The notes below the pieces were generated by a model, which was given only the letters and a program-made list of their open reading frames with translations, was not told where the DNA came from and searched no databases. The position numbers and the translations under genes were made by a program. Shown piece by piece: positions 37,501 to 50,285 of a DNA stretch of 64,000 nt (positions are counted from its first letter, which is position 1; each line of letters starts with the position of its first letter). Source of the stretch: Sclerurus mexicanus (lineage: Eukaryota; Chordata; Aves; Passeriformes; Furnariidae); assembly GCA_013396755.1 (NCBI GenBank), contig VWZF01001871.1, positions 558,001 through 622,000 of the forward strand. Direction: 5' to 3'.

Positions 37501-39014
37501 TTTTTTTTCTTATTGTTTTTCCCCCCCTCCTCACTACCTGATGATATTGGCTGTTTTTGTCCAAGAAATGAAACTGGATTTTTGAGATGAGCTTGCAAAT
37601 TAATATACACTTTAAACTCCATTTTTTAATGTATATGTTAAACTCCATTTTTCACCTATATACTACACTAAAGGTAAGATTTTCAATCTAACTAGAAACA
37701 GTTCTATTTTCACTGCGGTTTGTGCCTGAATCAGGTACCCTTCTTAACAGAAGTACGTATCACACATCAGGAATGCAACTGAAAGCTTTAAGTAGATCAA
37801 TCAACAAAGCCAGATAATAAAAAAACCACAGCGGTTTGGGGTTTTTTTTCCCTTCCTTATGACTTGTCTGACTAGATTTAGTAATTGCACAAGCAAAACA
37901 AATTCCTCCCTTGCAGAGGTGAGCAAACCAGAGAGCACAGGGTGATCTTCCCATGCCCCTTTATAAACATCACACCTGAGTCAGCCATCATGGCAGTTAC
38001 CGATATTATCTGAACAAGAAACCTGCTTTCTGTGAACATCCCAAGTAGTCATTTTCAATGAAGCAGGAAGACTATAGCTGAGAATTTAAATCACATTTTT
38101 TTCAAACGTGGCAGCAGAAAGCTTGCTGCCTTTGTATATAACACTCTCTCTGAAGACAATACCATGTGTATCATATGCCAAGCAGGCAGACTGGCATTGC
38201 TTAAGTGCTGGCCAATAGTTAAAACGCATAACTTAGACAAACACTCAGTGAAACCTTGGGAAAAAAATTCCACCCACTCCCTTCAAGACAAAGCAAATAA
38301 ATCCTTCCATTTATATCTACATACAGTATGCCCCAACATACAGTGATCACCCCTGAATCACTGCTGGAGTTTTTTATACAGGTGTTTTTAATTTAGAGTT
38401 GCATTTGCGAAAATCCCCACAGCACCAGAGGAATCTTGTTTTGTAATTAGCAACTCCAAACATAGCTTGTAGAGCACAGCTGCAAACCTTATGATTTTAT
38501 CCTGTCTCTAAGGAAAATCAGGAGCGAAATTTTCCTTTCTTTATCTCACAGCTTCAGCCATTCAATAAGCCTGTAATTCATCAGGTTATGGCTACTGATG
38601 ATGAGACATGCTCTTATGTAGAAATTAGATTTATCAGATGCTGAACCGAGCTGATCTTTACAATGAGAACTAGTTAATCCATTTTGATTGAATCAGCAAA
38701 GCTCCTAGTGAAAAACAACCAGAATGTCAGAGAGATAGCTACAAGTGGATGGATTCTTCATATCAAAAGTGCCAGTTTCAATTTTGTTATAGAAGAAAAG
38801 CCAATTCAAAAGGAATTCATGGATGTTCTTAGATAATCCCTAAACTTGAGATGCTCTGCAGTGTTTTGACTAACAAAGTCCTGTTTTAGATCCCTATTTT
38901 TAAATGTCTAGCCTTTCTACCCCAACACACATTGTGTTTAGCTTCTGTGTACTGCTTTTGTTCCAAACCGTTCAGAGATCCTTATATCTAAACACTATCT
39001 CTCTTATTGCCTTT
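34586..39014. other. Noncoding stretch with possible conserved segments
   Basis: No gene recognised. Segments at 36860-37060 and 38410-38700 are less repetitive, with TAATTA-type and CRE-like motifs, and are flagged as possible regulatory DNA. A 26-base-period duplication (TTAAACTCCATTTTT) lies at 37612-37652. Confidence 0.5.
37612..37652. repeat. Short direct duplication, period 26
   Basis: TTAAACTCCATTTTT occurs at 37612 and again at 37638. Small local tandem duplication; no function inferred. Confidence 0.75.
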
Positions 39015-39070
39015 GTGTTTTACAGATTTAGAAAGAGGCACAATGCTACAGTGATTTATCTGAAAAAGGG
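39015..39070 (+). repeat. MIR-like SINE core relic
   Basis: TTTTACAGATTTAGAAAGAG, GGCACAATGC, then ACAGTGATTTATCTGAAAAA follow the order of the MIR core region ('TTTTACAGATGAGGAAACTGAGGCACAGAG...GTGACTTGCC'). About 55 bases are recognisable with many substitutions, as expected for a repeat inherited from early amniotes. Confidence 0.5.
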
Positions 39071-39529
39071 GACAAGGTGAGACATACAGATGTGTGCTCT
39101 GTTCAGGAAATTATGTTGTTAGCCACACATAGGCACAAAGTGACACATTTCACAAACAAAGAATTACTGAAATCAGAAATCCATCTGTCAGTGGACTACT
39201 GCTACAAAGCCAAAACACATGTGAAAATTAACAACCCTCCCAAAATATCTGAGTACAAGGCCTACTTCTAAATACAGTATAAATACTTTGTTGATTTGGA
39301 ATCTGTGGGGAGACTGGGGAAGAACTAGTTCAAAAATTTATCAGCTTTAAACCATTTCACCAATAGCGATGAATAGAAATTCAAACTACTTGTAGTGATT
39401 GAAGTAGCATATATTGTTCAAAGCATTCTGATTTACTCAGATATTCTGAGATTGCATTTAATCTCTTGAATTGGAGCAAAGAGCAGGTTCGAGACCACCT
39501 GATGAAACTGAATAGGTACAAGTCTTCAA
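39071..39529. other. Noncoding stretch between two repeats
   Basis: No gene recognised. The 39440-39529 part may belong to the CR1 copy that follows, but similarity is too weak to include it. Confidence 0.5.
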
Positions 39530-39640
39530 GGGTCTTTGAGCAAACTGGTCTAGGAGAATGTGTCACTGCCCATGGCAGAAGTGTTGAAACTAGATAGTTT
39601 TTAAGGTCCCTTCCATTCCCAATCCATTCTATGATTGTCT
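39530..39640 (+). mobile_element. CR1 LINE 3' tail (plus orientation)
   Basis: AACTGGTCTAGGAGAATGTG, TCACTGCCCATGGCAGAAG, GTTGAAACTAGATAGTTTTT, AAGGTCCCTTCCATTCCCA and ATTCTATGATTGTC follow the avian CR1 3' UTR through to its terminal ATTCTATG repeat. 5'-truncated and noncoding. Confidence 0.92.
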
Positions 39641-42021
39641 TTTTAGGGTGTATTACCCAAATGCTTTCAGCCTTTAACTGAAAAGAACGGCTCACAAATA
39701 GAAAATAATTTAGACTAATTCTATAAGAATTATTTTAGGTCTCGAAGTTATGGTTCAAAAAGCCCTGTCTTCCATATATGAACTACCTGGGTTACAATGC
39801 AGTTTGTAGAGCAAATTAAATTTACTGGTTATCTGTCATTGTTTTCAAATCTAAACACAAAATACATAGTTAACTAGGTACATATAAGGTTCTCTGTTTT
39901 CTGGAGTCTTTAAAGAGGTGTTGGGTGGGTTTTCTCAAAGAAATGCTATAGGTCAGGGAAAAGTGATGGACAAGTCCTACTTAAACTTCTGTTGTCCCAA
40001 TGTGCAGCAGTTCTCAGCAGATCATGAGCACAGTGCTAAAAGGTAGCTCTGGGATTGAGAAACCATCTTTACATTCAGCATGTGAAGACGCTGATTTAAT
40101 ACTGAGGCCCCAGGCTAGTAGTATACGTGTATTTTGAGCAAGGCCAGCAGAATCCATTTCCTGCTGAAGGCAGCCATCACAACATCTGCTGAGAACAGTG
40201 CTCTTCAGCCTTCTTTGCCCTGCTAAATACCTGAACATGGTAGTACACTTGCCTCATGGAAGTGTGTGATCCCATATTGGCCTGTAGAGGACCCAATGAC
40301 CAGCACCACACTGCAATTTCAGGAAGGAAATATTTATTTCCTTCTTTACAGTTAAAAATGTAGCATCTCTACTAACATGTTTTTCTGAATATAATATTTA
40401 TGGACAAGATCAAAGAGTAAGAAACTGGGTTTTTCCCTGTTTTGAAGTGAATATAGCATTGGCCTTTACTTCTTATTGCAGTGTTAATGTTTGCTAGCCT
40501 TGCATTAATTAATACTTCTTTATGTGGGACTTAAACCCATGAGAACATCAATGATGCCCCTCCTCTCAAACTCCAAAGGACACAAATTCCTACAGATGTG
40601 TTGGCTCACTGTCTATGCCCCAGATTAGAAGAATTTGGGGCAGAGGAAAACTGATTTTTTTCTTGCACAAAAGAGCGATTAGAGTGGAGCCCACTGGGCA
40701 GCATCAGTAATCACAGACACGCATGACCCATCCTTATTCATTGAAAAAGTAACAATGGAGAAGTTCCAAAGAAGAGGAACTAGCTAGGCTTTGTTCTTAA
40801 AAATCAAAAACCCCAATCACAAAACAAAAACAAAGAAGAGGAAGAACTCTTAGCTTCCTGATGGTTTTTTTGATTATGAGAATTGTTAGTCCTATACTGG
40901 CCCCCGAACATGCTGTGACACAAGGTCAGACAAAATGCATCCTGGCTGGTCACTTGGTAGGAGACTATTTCTGAATAATATTCTGTCTGCACAGAAAAAT
41001 AACCTTGGGCAGTCAGAAAGTTCATCAATATTCAAGTGTTCTAGCTTGTAAGTTGACTTTATTTTCAGCCAGGCATTTTTTTCTAAAAAGACTGAAACAT
41101 CAAGAGCCATGTAACTGTACCATCAGAATTCAGTTTTTAATTTTTTTCCGGTGTTTCATAAATGGTCATATGTCCTGGAAAAATTCCCTCTTGTTGGCAA
41201 TGCATGAAACTGTTAGTATATATTAATGTACAAAATTTAAACAATAATGTTATGAAGATCTGAGCAGTTTTAGATGAACATGCTATTCATTGAATATGCC
41301 TAAATATATCTGTCTATTTTTGGGAGCAACTGTATCACATTAAACTGTGAAATGAACAAGTGAACAAGCAGTTTGAAATTCAGCTTGTAAAAGATATCCA
41401 GTTAAAAAAGGTTAGTTTTTGTAAAGCTTCCTGAAGCGCTCATAGAAAATAAAGCCACAGGGGAAGAAAAAAACCCCTCAACATCGGCTGCCCTTTCTGC
41501 AAAAAAACCCAAAACCAAAACCTTAAGCAAATTTTTGCTTCTGAGCTCATTATAGAGGAGCTTGAGGGAGCTCCCATGCTGCATGGCTCATACGGCACGT
41601 CAGATTACCTGATGCAAAATGAAAACTCATGAAAGGAGATTACATAGCAAACTATTAATGTTTATTTTGTCAAATCAGAAGACCCTGCTGGTACTGCTTG
41701 AGAGTTCTAAAGGAACTCAAGAAACAGCTGAAACTCACTGTGATATGTAACCTCCTGCTTACAACTGCTTGGTGCCTGCCGACTATAAGGTAACCAGCAT
41801 GGCAGCTATTTAATGAAGTAGTTTCAGGGGCGGTTTGGGGGTTTATAAGTTTATAACTGTGTTGGCCAAATTGGTAGACACTAGTTTAAAGTTGTAAGCA
41901 ACTTGATACTTGAAGGAATATGATATGTGTGCCATTTGGTATTGCTAGTTCTTGTTTTCTTAACAAAAAGATTTTGACTGCTCAAGTGATGGAGAACTTT
42001 TGTGTCTCTTAATTTCAAAAG
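39641..42021. other. AT-rich noncoding stretch
   Basis: No gene recognised. A perfect 9-base hairpin (GAAGGAAAT / ATTTCCTTC) lies at 40323-40344. Overlapping short frames at 40804-41226 show no domains. Confidence 0.5.
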
Positions 42022-42070
42022 GCTAATTTAGATGGATGGCCTTTGGTCTAATCTAGAACATCTGCTTCTA
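42022..42070 (+). mobile_element. Possible old CR1/L3-type 3' end
   Basis: TTTAGATGGATGGCCTTTGG followed by TCTAATCTAGAACATCTGCT resembles the end of old, non-avian-type CR1/L3 elements ('TAGATGGACCATTGGTCTGACCCAGTATGGCAGTTCTTATG'). Only about 45 bases are alignable by eye. Confidence 0.45.
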
Positions 42071-45000
42071 ATAAAAAAGTTTTCCTTGTATCTGCTGTTT
42101 ACATATTAAATGGAACAAAATATATAACCTTAAATTAAACCCGATTTTTTTCTGTAGTTTAATATTTTGTCAAATATCTGGGAAATCACAATGTAAGTGG
42201 AATAGTACTCCCAGTTCTGACTTTAACCCAGGGATTTGTATGTTAATTAACTAAACGGAACATAAATAAATTACTTAGCACAAATACCGAGAATGATCTG
42301 TTATCCTGCGGACTAGTCAGAATATAAAATTACTTATAGAAGTGGGCATATAAGGAATTGTTGTACTGCTTTATATGGTTTAATGCAGCTTTAAATTGTA
42401 TTAATCTGCTAGTATGCCACAAATTTTTCAAACAAAATTTCTGTAGGCTAATTTTTATATATGCTTCTGTGTGGCATAAGTTACAACTTGTGTGGCATGA
42501 AGTTACTACTTATCTTGCTTAATTCCTTATTTTGAATATTTCTATTCAAATACCAACACTCAAGACACGCAGTCTCACAGGAGAAATAATAAGGCTACTT
42601 TCTGACTGCATAATACCATTTGTCCCCCCTAAACCCTTTCCCTGTACTCCCATTATGTCATAACGCTAGACACTGTTATTTCTCAAGAGAAAATAAAATT
42701 CTATCATTATTGCTTCTTCTAATAACCATGTAAGTTCCACAGACTTTCAGTCATCAAGTGCTTCATAACCCCTTATCAACCAACAAGTCTACCTTATTCT
42801 TCTGGTACCCTTTTACAATCAAAATATATTTTTGCATTATTTAGCACTGTAAACAAATTGTTATTGATAAATGATAAAATATTTTGGCTATACATATTAT
42901 GTTTATTGTCTTGAAAAATATTCTGCTAGCTTTAACATAATGTTCCACGATGTCAGCTTAAATAACTTGAGCACATGACTTTGATTACATCTCCATTGCC
43001 TGTCCACCAGATGAAATCTTGATATAGGTAACTTGACTGGGCATCAGAGCTCTTATGAGGTGTTTTTTTTTCCTGGAGAAGAGGTAAGGATTTACTTTGT
43101 ACCTCTTGGGTTTTCAAATTAAATGCTTCGAGTGTGATCTGAGTGTATCCAACATAACTAATTTCTAAATATGCAGAGAGATTAAAAAAGAAACCATAGT
43201 TTGAGGCATGAACAGTCCCATTCATTGCAAGACTGTTACCTCATGTAAATAGTATTTTAAAATATCAGCACTCTTAACTATTTTGTTACAGAAAGCATGT
43301 AAGAGCAGATGGCAAATACCATATGAAGATTTATACAATGCCATCTGAGAAGGGCTCATTTGAAAGAAGCATTTAACATACAGAAAAGAATATTTTTTTC
43401 TCTTTTTAAAAATCCTTGAAAGAAGTAAGACCCAACTTTCAAAATGTGCTGAGTGTTTGACTTTTGTCAAAGAGTGAGTTAAAACAAGGTTCTGACTTGG
43501 CTCAGTGGTAAAGGATGAATGAGAAAGAGAGGCTCAGACAGCTGGAATAAACTGCACATATAAGAAAAAGGAAATACAAAATGTGATACATAAAGTTACT
43601 GCAATTGCCAAGCCACAATACCAGAACAACCTTATTGCTTCACAGACACAGACTTACTGCAAAGCCAGGCAACATGAAAAGCCCAGCTTAGAGCTGACGT
43701 GATTTACCTTTGGCTTCACCACCACCACTGACTAAGTAACAGCATTTGCTGCATTCTGTGCTGTGCAATACATGAATTTTTTTTTTTTATTATTGTGCTA
43801 TGTAAGGCAGAGTTGACTCAATCTCGTGGTGGAATACCCAAACAGCTGCACTGATGCACTTACATGCAGACTTCTTGAAGCTGATTTTACTTTCATATTT
43901 CCTAGTACCTGTTGTGATTTCTGTTTCTTCTGAAAGACAGTTGCAGACTTCTGCTTTCACCAAAAAAAGGATGACTTGCAAGCGTTCCAAGATGAAAGCT
44001 GTTCTTGTCTAGCTTGTACTTCTTGGAATTGCCTTCTGGAGTATCTTCTGTTCATGTTTTGGTTTGAGAAAAAAGTAACATTTCAGTAAGTTGAACTCAC
44101 TGACAGTAAAGGACTGTTATGAGGAGGATTTTCTGCCTCAGTCCCATCTCTTTAAGTTATTTAATCTTATCTCCTTAAAAACATATTATATATTCATCAA
44201 CCTGTAATACTATTGCAGGGAAGTTCATAAGGTCTAAGAGACAAGGCCATTTTCAGGTATTTTCATTAGATGTATTTAGCTGCCAGTTTCAGCAGTAGCT
44301 GTAGTGTCTCATTTCTTCAAAACAGGAAAAATGAGGAATGAGCAACATTAGGCCTGGACCAAACAACTTTGCAGCACTTGTTATGTGCGTTAACTATTAC
44401 ATGGTCATTTCTGTTTCACTCCTCATACAGAGCTGCATGGTTTTAGATATGTGTTTTGGACACATCTGACATATATCTGACTGGAGGGGTGCCTGCTGTA
44501 CTGTTTTAGACATAAAATCAAATAAAGAAACTCCAGGCCACATATTTTTGGTGATTATGACATAAGGTCTTTTTGCCCTTTAAATTCATGAATCAGAATT
44601 TTTTTTAATTGGTGTATAAAAATATGGGTTTTCTGACTCCATTTTAACAGGCAGCTATTAGTCAGTTTTAATGCACTTAACATGTAAAAGATTAATTCTT
44701 AGCAGAAAGTGCTATTCTGTATCAGGTCTCGATATTTCACAGAAACCTATGTGTACTGTGTTAACAGCATTAACTTTTTGAGTTAAACCTAAAAGCTCAT
44801 TAAAAGACATAATTTGACAAGTCCTCTTGTCCAGGTTCTAATTTTGTAGTTTTTTTGTATCATTTATATAATTTACAAATTTTATATGAGTATCACTTAT
44901 GTAAGCCTTTTTCAATTGATTTCTTAATCATATTTTGCACTGTTTTTGCAAGGACTGATGTTAGTCTGCCAGACTTATTAGTGCCTATTATGAATTACTT

Positions 45001-46989
45001 TTTTGACTCTGTTAAACACTGCCTGCATTTTTCTTCTTGCCCTGTTGAAGTTCCGTAACATTCCAAGACAAACTGTAGAACCTATTTGTTGGTGTCTGCC
45101 TCTTGCAACTTGTGACCAGCCTTTTCTGATTATTCTCTGCTCTGCTGGGACACCAACAGATACTGGAAATTACCATCAACAACAGTAAAAAAAAAAGTTG
45201 GACACTTCCATTTCATCCACAGTGAGCTGTGATGTAAAATGTTCAGAACTCACTTCCTACTTGGTGAAAATAATGTTATCTTCCCTGACATTTCTTTGTC
45301 TTTTTCCACTTCTGCCATTGATAGCAGCTTCCATAGAACAGAAATGAGTCACTGTGCCTGTCGTCACCTTTTTATTCTAAAACTGGAAACAGAGGTTGCT
45401 CTGGATATTCTAGGAATTAGGTATTGGTCCAGAGAATCTGAACATTTAGTCAACACTTCAGGGAAGGAAAGGCAGAGGTTGCTGTTCTTAGAAGTCAGAA
45501 AGTACTATGAAATCTATATTTTGTCACTGTGACATTAAAACATTTATTTATCTCAGATGTAAAAATGGACAAAAAATGCATGTAGTGGATAACTCTTTTG
45601 TTTATTGTCACTCTTTAGACTTGCTCTCATGATGTTAATGACAATGATACTTCAAAGACAACGAAGAGATTAATCTAATGCTCCACTTCTATGAACTGTC
45701 ATATTAGGTAGACCCTTGAGCCACATCTACCATTCTGTCCCTATTTGAATGGGCTCAGATGCTGGAATGTCCTATTAACTATGAGGACTGACTGCCAGAA
45801 TATGTGTGAATCATGTACTATGAAGTGAGGCTTTATAAAACAAATAATAAGTTACCTCAAATATTGGAGGAAGATACTGCAGTTTATTTCTGCTACAGTA
45901 GATATTTGTTGTGGCTTGAGAAGCACAAACTCTATAGAAACTTTTGCAATATTTAAATTCACGCTACTCCCTTCTGTCTATAATGACTCAGGGTTTTTTT
46001 TCACATTTTTGGTGAATGGAACTTGCTTGACTGTAGCGCTCTACCTCGTATTCAACTAGTTATTAAATTAATGGAATTCTGGCCTCAGAACAGTGGCTAA
46101 AGAACACGGAGCAAGGATTTTATCTTCATCATAAGTGGAAATTATAAGGATACATTTCCAAGCCTATTGAAGAGGCAATATGGCAAAAAACTGCAAGTAG
46201 TAAAAATTACAACAGTCTACACAATTGCCAGGGGGTTTATATGCCACTCTGTTTATAATATATACCAAAAAAAGTGTAGCAGTAATGATTAGGAGTGCAT
46301 GTGGAATCACAGAGTATAAATGCTGTGCTTTGTAAATAAGGTCACGTTGGTGAAGTATCAAGAGGTGACAGGATTGTATTGCCTTGAAAATCTGATTAGT
46401 TTTGACACAACACCAGACTAAATGAGCATATAATGGTTGAAGCTGTATTGAAGGACTGCGGAAGAGAAGTTAAATGTCAGAAATATACGCAATAGTTTTC
46501 TTTTTTCCTGTTCTGTGTGCTGCGAAATTTAGATTCCCTTTGCTATTTGCATTCTTTACATGAGTGTAAAGAATGGATCATTTTAAAGGGCTGGAGAAGG
46601 AAGACACAAATGTCAAATATTTTAAAAATTATTGGTTAATAATCTAATAAGACTGAAGGCTTCACATTGGAGCTGGTCTTGAAACAAGGCAAAATTATTG
46701 TTAATATACTTTGGCTAGTCATGCTGCTATTATTTAGAATCTCATGCTCACATAATCACTCTTCAGACTCACTATGTTTCTGCTTTTGTGAAATCATACT
46801 TCACATTTTTGGTATGGCTGTTTTTCTCGGTTGTGAAGATAAATTTCATGTTCATGGACCAAATATTACTTGTCACTCTTTGGGATCCTGTTTAAAGTGG
46901 AATAAGGACTCTAATCCAATTGGCAAGATTGAGACCCACCATAAATCACAAATGCATGCATTTCTTGTAAGATCAAGTAATAAATAAGA
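42071..46989. other. AT-rich noncoding stretch, no gene recognised
   Basis: Contains a 21-base tandem duplication at 42468-42510, a 12-base T run (43777-43788) and a 10-base A run (45187-45196). Frames at 45239-45532 and 46667-46987 (97-106 codons, plus) have no recognisable domain. Confidence 0.5.
42468..42510. repeat. Tandem duplication, period 21
   Basis: TGTGTGGCATAAGTTACAAC is followed immediately by TGTGTGGCATGAAGTTACTA, two diverged copies of the same unit. Confidence 0.8.
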
Positions 46990-47262
46990 TTCACTACAAG
47001 ATGCCACATAATCAGGTGGTAGAGACTTTCAGCAGGCATAAGAAAGGATTAGACAAATTAATGGAAAGCAGATCTGTAAACAATACCAGGAAGAGGAAAA
47101 GTTCTGCCCCCTGATATTTCAACAACTGAGGTAGTGGTGGAGCAGAAGGGGAGTGGATGATTGAAAGCAACCAGGCTTGGGTGTTCTCCCTAAGCTGCAT
47201 TAGAGTATTCAGATAAACGGGTCATTGATCTGACTCAGTAGAGCAATTGTTATGTTCCTATT
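46990..47262 (+). mobile_element. Old CR1/L3-type LINE 3' end
   Basis: The first part, with AATCAGGTGGTAGAGACTTT, AGAAAGGATTAGACAAATTA and ATGGAAAGCAGATCTGTAAA, matches the 'GGTGGTAGAG...AAGAAGGGATTGGACAAATTCATGGAGG' phrase. The last part, AGATAAACGGGTCATTGATC then TGACTCAGTAGAGCAATTGT then TATGTTCCT, matches 'TAGATGGACCATTGGTCTGACCCAGTATGGC...TTATGTTC'. Together these are the two ends of the 3' region of old CR1/L3 elements typical of turtles and crocodiles, inherited from early sauropsids. The middle is too diverged to align by eye. Confidence 0.65.
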
Positions 47263-48062
47263 TGTTTAAAATCAAATAAGGTTGTTTGAAATGGATAAGG
47301 AATGTTAAAATAAGATTAGTATAAAAATAAGACAAAAGGTAATTTGGTAACACAGAAGATAAAGCAAAAAAAATTCTTACAGTGGACACTTAACCACTAT
47401 GATTACTACAAGGACAAATGAATAATATACAGGGGAAGAATAATTAGAAATACATAAATGCAAAGAAGATAATACAATAAAATTTACAGAAGAAAAACGC
47501 AACTTGCCACATATAGCAGAAAAAGAAACATGAAATACTACTTTTGAGAATAGTAACCAACAGTATATTAGAAATTAATATAGACATGAACAAGGGCAGT
47601 AGGACTTCAAATGTGTGCCACTATTAATCATAAGTGAACAATGAATCAACAGAGAAAGTGAAGCTGACCTTATTAAAAATTTTTAGTTTGTCTTCCCATG
47701 CTAGGCACTGGAGTCAAAGATATAATGAAGTATCTGAATCCAGTGCTCCAATAGATAGAAGTGTTGAGGATTTTATTTTGCAATAACTTTATTATTATTA
47801 ATACTCAAAATTCCTCTAAAATAACCACATATGTAAAGCCAAGAGATCTAACACACTGGGCTACTTAAACAGTGCTTCATTTGAAGTATTTGAATAGTTT
47901 AATTAATTTGGCTGTATTTAAAGTTAGTAATAGTCTACCTATTAATTTTGCTTTAGGTATAGTTCTGGAAACTTCAATAAGCAGAGTGGTGAGAATTTGA
48001 AGGGCAGAGATTATTTATGAGCTTGTAAGTTTGTTGCAATGAAAGACTGAACGAGCTAGATA

Positions 48063-48135
48063 CAGATCCAAGTTCTGTTCTGAGTTATACTGCTGTAAAT
48101 TCAGAACAATTCTACTGATGTCATTGGGCTCTGGA
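48063..48135. repeat. Old amniote interspersed repeat copy
   Basis: CAGATCCAAGTTCTGTTCTG, AGTTATACTGCTGTAAATTC and CTACTGATGTCATTGGGC follow the 'AGATC...', 'GTTA...GTAAAT', then 'CTGACTTCAATGG' phrase order seen in the copy at 22.2 kb and in sauropsid genomes generally. Decayed. Confidence 0.5.
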
Positions 48136-49089
48136 ATGAGACAGACAGAAAAGCATGTGTTTCAGTACAAAAAACTAAAAGAATACTTAGGCTAACACAG
48201 GATATAACTGGACAAAGTCACTGAATGTTTTTGTTCTAAAAACCAAGCAAATACTTTTCTCTCCTTCTAAGTTTCCTGTAATATAAAAACACTAGTCAAA
48301 TTACATATCCAGCCAGGGAATTTCCAAACAAGAAAACATGTGTGCGTGTTTCTACAGCCCATCTTCACTCTTTGGAAATGAATGACATAGCTTTTATATA
48401 CAAAGGATGAATGCAAATGCCAACACCTCCTCTGAAATTTAATGGCACTCATAACAGGATGCGTAGGGAAGATGCACAGTACCTGATGCATCGCTTCTAT
48501 CCTATCAGTTTTCCTGGTGGTTGTGTACATCAGGTTAGCCTGGTCTTGGCTGAGAATTTAGACTACTCATAGTGTTAGTGAAGTTTCCTGTGATTTATAT
48601 TGATAAAATCAAAAGCTTTCTAGATGTTGAGAAGACTATGAAGTCCAGTATGAGAAGGACTTTGAAGCTGTAGACAGAGACAGCAAAGAAGATATAGGAC
48701 TTAGGGCAGATAACAAGGCTGAGTCCAAACTCTTTAGAGACATTATTTAATAAAAACAATAGAAAGCCATAGAGTCCATCAACAAGAGGAATTGTTCAGA
48801 GATAAAAGGAAAGAATGAAGCTTGCATTTAAAAAAAGACAGGTGTCTGCTGAACATCATGATAAACTTCTTTTCTTTTACTCTGGAGCCCTCTCTGTATT
48901 CAGTTCATACTACATCATTGCATGATTAAGAAAAGTGGACTGGACAAAGCACTGAAAGACATAAGTGTTCAGGAATTTTGCTGTGCAAATCGTAATAAAC
49001 TGAGTTAACTAGTAAAACACCAACAGTTTAAATTATGTGGGATCACAAATTAGAGCAAGCAGCATTTATCAGATTTAATCACAACTCTC

Positions 49090-49122
49090 CCAGTCACTTT
49101 CTGAGTCACTTCCAGTCACTCC
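49090..49122. repeat. Degenerate short repeat of AGTCACT units
   Basis: CAGTCACTTTCTGAGTCACTTCCAGTCACTCC contains three AGTCACT units spaced 11-12 bases apart, on a CT-rich background. Confidence 0.7.
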
Positions 49123-50192
49123 TTAGTTTATTAGTAACTTAGTAAGAGGAGTAGATCATATCCCTGGTATACTCTTTTCAAACTCCCTCATTAAAAGGAT
49201 CTCTTGCCAGGTATTTTCCCCAGTGAAAAGTATTTATATCATCACGATTACTAGCAATTCAGAGTGATGAAAAAGATGTTCCAGACATACAGGTTTTACC
49301 TGGACAGTGTGTTCTTCAAAGTTTTTTCAGGGGCCTGAGGCAAAATGTAAGCTATACCATTAAAAATCTGTTATGCCTGACTCACATCTCACACAGCCAC
49401 ACTTGTGCACAGGCAGAATGCTTCACTGAATGTCACAGTGGCTTCCACTTTTGGCTTGAACCAGGAAGGGAACGTTTTCAAGCTGTGAGTGTCATTTCTG
49501 CCCCACAGCCTTGGAGCAGCCAGACTTGCTGCAGTGATGTCTACAGAGCTGGAAAGAAAAGGGTTAGTGCTACCCTTGCTTTGGTCTCGACTGATCTAAT
49601 AGATCTGTCTCAAATTGACTTAAGGAGATTTTAATTTCACATACTTGTCAGACTATTTCTCTCAAACTGAATTTTAGACAGTGATTAAACTATGCTGCAG
49701 TATTTTTCATCCATTGAGGAGGCTTTGCAAATGAAATATTGTCTGTAGCTTCACTTTCTGGTCCTAATACGATTTAAAATAATTATTTCAACACTTAATT
49801 TGGATTAACTAATTACATAATAATCAATAAGCAATTACTAATTAACTCGTAACATCAGAGACTTTCCAAACGCTTTTTGTTTAAGAAGTTTTGTTGGCCT
49901 TTGTAACTTCCTTGTTTATCTTTTACTGTATTACACTAATAATGAGTTGGCTTCTTGTTTGACTGTAGTCAATAAGTCATGCTGAAACCAAATTGCCTAA
50001 GGAGTTTTTCAGTTATCTTCTCTTTTCCCCCCGCTTCTTACAGAAGTTTTGTCTTCTTGACCTATTGTCAAGTAGGCATGTTAAACATATGGCAATCTTA
50101 GGGTGAGAACCTACTGTTGTATTATGAATTAGACATTAGGAGCAGATCTGACAGTGCGTTGAGGAGATAAACTACCATTCGAGGCATCTGAA

Positions 50193-50285
50193 GTCACAGA
50201 GTCATAGAAGGGATTCATAAGGATCATTTCGCAATTCCCTGCTCCATGCAGGACTACCTAAAACTGAATTGTTTGACTAAGTGCG
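50193..50285 (-). mobile_element. CR1 LINE 3' fragment (minus orientation)
   Basis: TCACAGAGTCATAGAAGGGA, ATAAGGATCATTTCGCAATT, CCCTGCTCCATGCAGGACTA and ACTAAGTGCGTTATCTGG match a reversed avian CR1 3' end of the subtype reading 'ATCATAAGGATCATTGAGTCCAACTCC...GCACAGGACTACC'. About 95 bases are recognisable. Confidence 0.85.

Larger units (their letters stand above)
47263..50192. other. Noncoding stretch, nothing firm recognised
   Basis: No gene recognised. One old repeat copy lies at 48063-48135 and a short TCACT-rich repeat at 49090-49122. The 48620-48860 segment has a LINE-like feel (A-rich, few C) but carries no diagnostic motif. Confidence 0.5.

Noticed and set aside
43498..43530. tRNA-like A-box (TGGCTCAGTGGTAAAGG)
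   Set aside because: The A-box phrase fits well, but there is no B-box (GGTTCRANNCC) at the right distance and no cloverleaf could be drawn. At best a tRNA-derived SINE relic, more likely chance.
48620..48860. A-rich segment with LINE-like composition
   Set aside because: No diagnostic reverse-transcriptase or endonuclease motif and no recognisable consensus phrase.
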